Positions 57,323 through 64,000 of a stretch of 64,000 nucleotides of DNA are shown here, piece after piece (the stretch's first letter is position 1; the number at the start of each line of letters is the position of its first letter). The notes below the pieces were generated by a model, which was not told the origin of the DNA, ran no database searches, and was given only the letters and a program-made list of their open reading frames with translations. A program made the position numbers and the translations under genes. Source of the DNA: Uranotaenia lowii (Eukaryota; Arthropoda; Insecta; Diptera; Culicidae). The stretch spans positions 236,982,503 through 237,046,502 of the forward strand of contig NC_073692.1 in the NCBI RefSeq assembly GCF_029784155.1. The letters are read 5' to 3'.

Positions 57323-58790
57323 GCCATGTTGTCTGTCTGCGTAAAAGATAGTTTCTGGTATCTTCAAATAAAATTTGTTAATTTATCACGTGCAAACATT
57401 GCGGAAAAGTTTAGAAATTTCTCAAAAATGAAAGCTCTAATTTGAGCGGCAAAATTTAATTTTTATTTTTTCAATACCCTCATCACCAACTAAAGTTTTC
57501 TAATTTAGGAAAATGTCCGGATAGATATTTTAAATGTTTTTGATTTTATCATTGATCGACTGATTTGTGCTTTATCGAGAAATATTTACCTAATAACAAT
57601 TGCAGGGTGGCCACTCATTCGGGAAAGCCGGGATTTAAAATCCATTGGGAAAAAGTCGGGAAATCCTCCAAGAGACCGGGAGTTTTTGGCTCCGCTGTTC
57701 AGTATGCATATATTTCAGTGCTTTCGATGCTCCTTAGTTACTGAAAAATTATGAAACTAACACTTAAACCATATTATTTAAAAAAAATTAAACTCAAAGC
57801 TTCGAGCAACTCAAAAACGATAAATTGTTTACTTCAGTCCAGTCCGACAAAAGACTGGTAGAAATATGCTATTTTTTCGATTGAATTTCTTTGAGGTTTT
57901 TAATACGTCAAATCCCGTTTAACTGGCATCCTCTTTTTTCTTTAAGTAAGGGAATGTCTGAAAATTCTGAACATCATCTAATGAAGCATCTAATTGAAAC
58001 TACAAGTTACATACATGTAATAATAACATTAAAAATTGGAACTCCGGAAGATATCTGCAGACTGCATATGAAGTGAAGTCAGAGATTCGTCGTTTATTTT
58101 AGAGAGATTTGTTGAATTGTTGAATCTTTAAATAATAAAACAAAAAAAAAAGTTTGTGAACTAGCTTTCAACAAATGCGTAGTCTAGTTACGAGTTTTAG
58201 GGCTTATTTTCTAATGTTTGTTAGAATTTAACATATAGGGTCTTTAGTGAACTTCCTAACGAATATTTGGATAGGCTTGATCAGGCCAAACTAAGCCCCA
58301 TCATCATGAGAAAATTTTGAAACAAGAAAATTTGAATCTCATTTCCAAAACTGAAAAAGCAACTCACAGAAAAAACATCTGAGCTTTACATTTCATGAAA
58401 AATTTAATTTCATGTTAAATTCGGTCAAATGTGAATCGAAGCAAACGAAAGATTCTTTTTAATTCAACCACGGTAAATGAAATGTTCAGATACCGGTATT
58501 TCTATAGCAACTTACTATCTTCTTCAGTGAGCGTTTTCGGTCAACTGTGTTGTATATTATAACGCAGCCCTGAAAAAAATCATGCGTTTCCTCATTCGGG
58601 TAAATTTGTTGTAGTTTTACTAGACTTTTGTACGAAACGATGTTTGCAATCAAAAACGTTCCAGTCACGCACGTTTGTGTTATTGTTTGCAAATTTTTAT
58701 TAGTATAAAAAAGTGAAACAATATTCTCAATTTGTGTTGCAAAATTTTAGCGCAATAACGCGTTATTTTGCAATTTATTTTTGGAATAAA
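57323..58790. other. No gene recognised; repeat fragments
   Basis: At 57607-57690 GGAAAGCCGGGA-type words resemble the interior of the GTTGCCAGA hAT MITE. At 58434-58478 half of the 37891 hairpin recurs. The remainder is AT-rich with no supported frame. Confidence 0.45.
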
Positions 58791-58864
58791 GTATAAACCA
58801 GGAATGATAACTGTCCGAATGTCATTTGACATTTTCCTGAAGCCTAGAGCGATATTCATCAGTA

Positions 58865-59851
58865 CACCCATAGAAGAGGTTGCAGAAATCCAATGCCTAT
58901 TTAGCAAATCTCTGTGCCGATAATGCGCTGAAATGTGCACTGTGCCGAAGATGATATGTTTGAAAAACCGTAACTGGCATAAGGACTCGACTTCCAACTA
59001 AAATGATGCATGACCACTACATTGAAGCGAAACAAGAAAAACATTTTATGGGATTTCTTTCCTTTTGGATAATTCACCCCAGAAACAAGAAAAAAAATAC
59101 TGCGCCCGGAGGGAGAGTTGAACTCAAATCACCAATTATATCGTCTTGCCAGTCCGACATCTTAACCAATGTACTATTTGAGCTTCATGCAGGACAATGG
59201 ATATTTGTCATAGGCTTTCTGACACCGAACAATCACAAAAAAATCGCACAACGGTGGCTTCCCGGCGTTTGGCCGCCTTTCAAGGTAGTCCTTTGTCTTG
59301 CGATGGAAACGGCAAAGGGAACGGGAGTGAAGGAACGGGAAACCCATTGAATGAGAACTGTGCTTTGCTTACTGCCTGCTATTACATACACACGCTACAT
59401 ATACACAGCTTCTAAAGCCGGGCAGCTTGGCCGTTGGTTGTTTGCCGGTGAGTTGAAGGAATGTTTTTGTTGTTGCTTTTGCTACATACACACGCACAGC
59501 TTAGCCGTGGTTGTTTGCCGGTAGATTGAATTGAAGCAATGTTTTTTTTGTTGCTTTTACTGCATACACACGCACAGCTTGGTCTTGGTAGTTTGCCGGT
59601 GGATTGAAGGGATTGAATTAGAAGGATGTTTTTGTTGTTGCTTTTGCTATCCTTCTTCGTCTTGTGATGCGATAGGGAGGGACGTGAAAGCGTTTTTATT
59701 TTGTTTCTTTCAGACATACGCAATTCGGTTAACTTGTGAGATTAATGCCGGTGGGAGCAAATCGAATCAGCACCGGTCGCGTTATCTTCTTGTACCGATG
59801 ATGCTATGTAATTGACTACACGCCATTGGCACAGAGGCTGAATTTTGGGTG
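58865..59851 (-). mobile_element. CACCCA-ended TA element, copy 3 (inverted)
   Basis: It starts CACCCATAGAAGAGG and ends CTGAATTTTGGGTG, with TA at 58863-58864 and 59852-59853. On the minus strand it carries the tandem units (59395-59660) and the tRNA-like segment (59111-59190). It is nested in the hAT element at 58799. Confidence 0.88.
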
Positions 59852-60482
59852 TACGAAAACGACTGTCGCAGTCATGTCCTTTATGGATTTTGTGAATGTC
59901 ATCGGTAAGAAATTCCCTCGAGAAATGGTCAAATAACATTTGGGATGAATGTCACAACTTGCATCGAGATTGTGATCAGAACTGCAAATTATCAGTGTCA
60001 GACAGGCAATGTCAGCCGACTTTGATACTGCTTAGTATGTCTATGTCATGCAATACTGCTTTTTGGTCAGCGACATAAGCTTACAATGTCATGACCAAAT
60101 TGAATGATCGACATCATGCTTGCTGTGACTTTTTTCTTCTTAAAGCCTAAAACTACATTTTTTTAACTGTTGCGCAACTTCTAACGTAAAATCCATCCCA
60201 ACTCCGTCAGAAAATGAAATAGAAAGTTGATCGTATGTGTGGGTCGAGTGGAGTTCAAAAATGTCATTCAATATTGACATTGCTGCCTGACTGACATTGT
60301 AGCTAGGTCATTCAACTGGTAGACGACTTTGATATTCTTTCGATAAAATTGACTACTAGACGTTGGTCAGATGGAACGATATTGACTGATATCTAGCAGT
60401 CTTGATTGTGATAGTCATGGAAAAAAAATGTTACGATAAGCTGATGAAAGTCGGTCGTTGCATCGATGACATTCATATTGGC

Positions 60483-61369
60483 CAGTGTTCGGCATCGCTA
60501 ATTGAAAAATTAGCGGCGCTAATTAAATCGCTAACTCATTCAAATTTAGCAATCGCTAATTAAAACCGCTAAATGAGCAGAAAAAGTTATCGCTTCAAGC
60601 TTAAAGCGCTAATCGCTAACTGTTGGTTGCATCTCAATTCGTTTGCTTAAATACTTTACAAACATAGTGCAGATTGTTTATTGTGTCTTGTCTGTTGAAA
60701 AATCTTTAACCAGGTTACACTTTTTTTTTCAAACTTTCAAAATAGTGATGCAAAATTCGCATGATAGGAGCATTGCCAAACGTGTATCTAAAAAACTAAA
60801 TGAAATAACCTAGAAAGCACATTTCAACAAATCACCGCATGTGGACGACCATGCTAAAGTCATGTAAAATATTGATCAAGTAGGCCGTTTACTGTACTTT
60901 TGCAAGAAAAAAAAACAGTATCTAAAAATTGACCTTCTAGCTTTGAATTATATAAATGATGTTTAAAATAGTTTAATACTGTTTAACAATATTTATTGAA
61001 TTGTTTGTCTGAGAATGTTGAGAAAAGAAGTACTTAAAGAGAAAAAAAAGTTAATCTGTGTGAGGCACTTCTGCTCTAAGACCATTCAAAGTGACCATTT
61101 TCACTTGGAGCGCATATTGGTGTAAGAATGATGCCCGATGTCTCGATGATTTACTTGTCAAATGACAAAAAGTCTACTTCTATCAGTAAAAATTTGTGAA
61201 TTTAAACAAGTAAATGGAAGTTAGCGTTCTTCAGTTAGCGGAACCAAAAAATAGCAGAACTTTTTGATTCGCTAGTTCAATCTAAATTTAGCGACCAAAT
61301 TAAACCGCTAACAAAAAGTTATCGGACTAACTAGCGATTAGCGGATTAGCGTTTTTGTGCCGAACACTG
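60483..61369. mobile_element. hAT-type MITE rich in CGCTAAT words
   Basis: The ends are CAGTGTTCGGCA and its complement, with an exact 8-bp duplication ATATTGGC (60475-60482 and 61370-61377). Subterminal sequence repeats AGCGCTAAT / ATTAGCG words on both sides. It is nested in the 58799 hAT element. Confidence 0.88.
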
Positions 61370-61514
61370 ATATTGGCAAATGTTATGGCGACATTTAACA
61401 TTTTGAATGTCACAGAATATAATCGTAACATTCACAAGAATCTCAATGAAATGTTATTATAATGAATGTCGCGACAGTCAAAACGGTTCCTTGCTGACTT
61501 TGCCATGTGAGCTG

Positions 61515-61733
61515 GCCAATCTGGCCGGTTCCGGAATCCGAAAAATCAAAATGATCAGATTTCAACTTGCGACACATGAATAGAAAGATTGGCCGTGGCC
61601 AGGACCAGATGTCCCCGAACCACTTTTCCTATCAAATCCCATCATGTACTGGCCAGGAGCTTTCTATTCATGTGTCGCATGTTAAAATCTGATCATTTTG
61701 ATTTTTCGGATTCCGGAACCGGCCAGATTGGCC
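61515..61733. mobile_element. Short inverted-repeat MITE
   Basis: GGCCAATCTGGCCGGTTCCG at the left is complemented at the right, and pairing continues through TCCGAAAAATCAAAATGATC to CATGAATAGAAAG. The arms are about 75 bp. The target duplication is not clear. Confidence 0.6.
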
Positions 61734-62066
61734 GTGGCCAATGAATGTCATGACTGTCAAAACCATGACATTTTTTAAATTTTTCCATGATAGTCACGGA
61801 ATCCAAAATTCAAAAATGTCATTCCGACAGTCAGAGGACCAACAGAATCTTCGACTGTCAAAAATGTTATCGGGATGAATAATTCTATGACATTTTTCTG
61901 AGCGACTGTCATTGCAAAACTGAATGTCATTTTCTCCAGTCGTTTAACATTTTTTTTGGATGACCGTCAATGTCATTGAGACATATCCGAATGTCATTGG
62001 AAAATGTTATGCGACTGTCACGATTCCGACTGTCTTTTGGATGACATTCTCATTCCTGGTATAAAC

Positions 62067-62453
62067 TTTTTAAAAATATCAGGTTCATAGGTTTTTATTC
62101 AAGTGAATCGTTTTGAATTCTTCAATATCCATACAAACAAATGTCAAGTTTCATTACCCCTTCCTCACATTCCATCATTTTGCAAAGGACATTTCAATGT
62201 ACAACGAACAAATAACAAGTAATATTGTTCAAAAAACATTCTGGATAAACTTAGTGCTACCTACCATATTTGAACGAAATAGAAAATTGTTTTCAAAATC
62301 ATTCATCCAAAAAGTATTAACGAAACTAAAAAGAATATTATACACCCTGTAGCAAACAAACACCGAAGGCCGACCGAGAAGCAGCAAGTTCGATTTGATG
62401 CGCCAAGAAAATGCTGTTTCAAACCTGGAGCTCGTGAATTTCAAGTAAACATA
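62067..62453. other. No recognised feature
   Basis: Spacer with overlapping chance frames at 62113-62444 on both strands and no motif. Confidence 0.35.
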
Positions 62454-63328
62454 GGGGAGATAAGGGCATAACGAGCACCCAGGGCATAATAAGCACTCCT
62501 TTTTTCTACAAAAGTACGTATTTTCTTAAACAAATTTTCATGAGGATTTGTTTCGTACTACCTAAAGTATTAATTTTTCATCAAAAAAGAAATATCCTTT
62601 TCATCTTTACAGAAATATTAAATAATAATCAGCTAGGTTCTCAAGTGATGAAAATATTATAATTTTTGAGCACCACCAAATAAGCTTTTATGACCTTTAA
62701 ATCATCTTGATCTGAAATGTACGCACTGCAACATGATTTACACATTGTTTCTCAATTTTCACCATCATAAAATTTTGATTTTTCACTTTAATCAATTTTA
62801 AAACATGTTTTTACTTAAATTTGTTGGCTCGGGGCGTACAGAGCACAATTAATCAGGGCAAGATGAGCGTTTTCTGCCGTAGAATCTAGCAGCGAATTCA
62901 ACCCGATGAAGTCAACTGAATAATAGAGCTACAGCTTGACTTGTTTCATCTGTCGATTTAGCCTATTGGTAAGGTGTCGGAGAGGTAATCAATAGACTCG
63001 ACTCAATAGACTTATTTTTACATTATACGGCTAGTAGCATCATCCGTCAAACAAAACACCAGAAACGTAATGTATGAGCATGTGTTAATTCTATGAATTT
63101 TTCAAACAGACCTAGATTATATTGTTATTGCTTTGTTTGATGAATCTACGCCTCACCGTTTAGTGAAAAATGTATCGATCATGAATGATAAATTAAAAAA
63201 AAATCACAGTTTCTGTCAAATGATGAAGCGTTGCAGTCTTTCTGAGGCAGCATTTTTATACAGAAAATTCAACCATTGGTCTTTAGCTACAATAGAAATC
63301 AGACAGGAAACGAACCTGACAATTATTT

Positions 63329-63369
63329 TCCACTGAAGAAGGCTACAACAAATAGCCGAAACGTTTGGA
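63329..63369 (+). ncRNA. Hammerhead-like motif (degenerate)
   Basis: CTGAAGA (63333-63339) and GAAA (63358-63361) flank a 5-bp stem GGCTA / TAGCC. TCCA just before and TGGA just after can pair as stem I, with CGTT between GAAA and TGGA. An extra A at 63340 sits where the hammerhead needs the 10.1 pair, so cleavage is doubtful. The motif may instead mark an old retroelement 3' region. Confidence 0.3.
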
Positions 63370-63449
63370 CAGTAGTAAATAACAATCGTTTTGATTACAA
63401 AAATCGACTGAAAAGCCGTTAATCTATCAATATTACAAAAAAATCACCT

Positions 63450-63508
63450 TAACCATGAATCGAACTCGAGTCTACTGATTACCTCTCAGACACCTTACCA
63501 ATAGGCCA
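63450..63508 (-). repeat. tRNA-like segment in the right arm
   Basis: On the minus strand, TGGTAAGGTGTCTGAG (box-A-like) is followed by GAGTTCGATTCATGG (B box). The left arm at 62961-63000 repeats the box-A half (TGGTAAGGTGTCGGAG) on the plus strand. It looks like a tRNA or SINE head that became part of the inverted arms. Confidence 0.5.
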
Positions 63509-63858
63509 AATCCTCAGATGAAACAAGTCAAGCTGTAGCTCTATTATTCAGTTGATTTCATCGAGTCGAATTCGCTGCTAGATTCTCCGGCAGAAAACGC
63601 TCATCTTGCCCCGATTAATGGTGCTTATACTGCCCCAGGGCGTTCTCATTATGCCCCTACAGTGACTGGTTTTCAGATTTCGGCAAAAAAATTTAAAATG
63701 CATTTTTAAACGTTTTTATCTACTTTTTCAAGTTTCACCCAACTAGGCATTAGACTATTGGAGTGTCTGAACACGAAACAACGATGTAATTCACATATTA
63801 TAGCTATGGTTAAATAAGCGATTTCCCTAAGGTGGCCATTATGCCCTTATCTCCCCTA

Positions 63859-64000
63859 CCGTTTGCACAGTGGTCCAAAATGCGAAAAACGTGATCGTTG
63901 CTTATAACTTTTTAGGTCACATTTTAGCTTATTGATGTCTTCGGAGAAGTTTGTCAGTAAAATCTGCTCTATAACAAAAATTTATTACTTTTCTGATTAA
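63859..64000. repeat. Start of a TGGTCCAAAA-type repeat
   Basis: GCACAGTGGTCCAAAATGCG followed by CATTTTAGCTTATTGATGTC fits a dispersed repeat type whose start also occurs at 33268 and 23012. It runs off the window. Confidence 0.45.

Larger units (their letters stand above)
58799..62058. mobile_element. hAT-type element with three nested inserts
   Basis: The ends CAGGAATGA and its complement TCATTCCTG have an exact 8-bp duplication GTATAAAC (58791-58798 and 62059-62066). Its own DNA is full of GAATGTCAT / ATGACATTC and GACTGTC words in both orientations. Nested inside are CACCCA element copy 3, a CAGTGTTCGGCA hAT MITE and a GGCCAATCTGGCC inverted repeat. No transposase is seen. Confidence 0.85.
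62454..63856. mobile_element. TA-flanked TIR element with tRNA-like arms
   Basis: The ends GGGGAGATAAGGGCATAA are mirrored at the right, with TA at 62452-62453 and 63857-63858. A second pair of inverted arms (about 62870-63000 and 63468-63600) contains tRNA-like sequence. Between the arms, 63005-63445 is unrelated and includes a short frame and a hammerhead-like motif. The words GGGCATAA and GAGCAC recur near the ends. Confidence 0.82.

Overview
The window is insect nuclear DNA, most likely from a culicine mosquito (Aedes type). I infer this from the transposon mix: IS630/Tc1/mariner transposases with a DD37E spacing (the ITmD37E group, described from mosquitoes), an RTE-clade LINE, jockey-clade LINEs (one resembling Juan), and many hAT-like, TA-flanked and TTAA-flanked non-autonomous elements. 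The only host coding sequence I can support is the first coding exon of a yellow/MRJP-family gene at 44023-44299 (+). It has a signal peptide and a clean splice donor. A GC-rich stretch at 42380-43281 upstream may be its non-coding first exon. Nothing suggests bacteria, CRISPR or operons.

Layout. 1-5 kb: a TA-flanked MITE (copy 1 of family M1) carrying a hAT MITE, a 1.5-kb foldback minisatellite, a pogo/Tigger-like MITE, and a possible non-coding exon near 5 kb. 5-7.9 kb: nothing recognised. 7.9-13.7 kb: a broken ITmD37E copy, then an RTE LINE fragment carrying a hAT MITE and a 1.4-kb foldback. 15.2-19.0 kb: one hAT-type insertion with an exact 8-bp target duplication; inside it are a TIR element with a decayed piece of an MCM2 gene and a TGACAAA-rich foldback. 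19.4-21.4 kb: a second ITmD37E copy split by M1 copy 2. 23.1-25.6 kb: a TTAA-flanked element with a repeated CCATGGGTGCACGG motif. 25.7-32.3 kb: a jockey-type LINE cut by several insertions, one holding a possible two-exon small gene. 32.3-33.3 kb: LTR and leader of a minus-strand LTR retrotransposon. 36.4-37.7 kb: a hAT element. 38.1-41.5 kb: a minus-strand Juan-like LINE. 42.4-46.2 kb: the yellow-family 5' region. 46.2-52 kb: two more ITmD37E copies, one with M1 copy 3 and one with a 417-bp (TG)n run and two insertions. 52.8-64 kb: foldbacks, a nested hAT with three inner elements, two more CACCCA-ended elements, and a TA-flanked element with tRNA-like arms and a hammerhead-like motif.

Most of the window is therefore elements inserted into elements, and many boundaries can be read directly from TIRs and target duplications. 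All transposase and reverse-transcriptase genes seen here are broken. The most interesting items are the MCM2 fragment inside an element, the possible spliced small gene inside a TIR element, the TTAA element with its oriented motif array, and the tRNA-like segments inside DNA elements.
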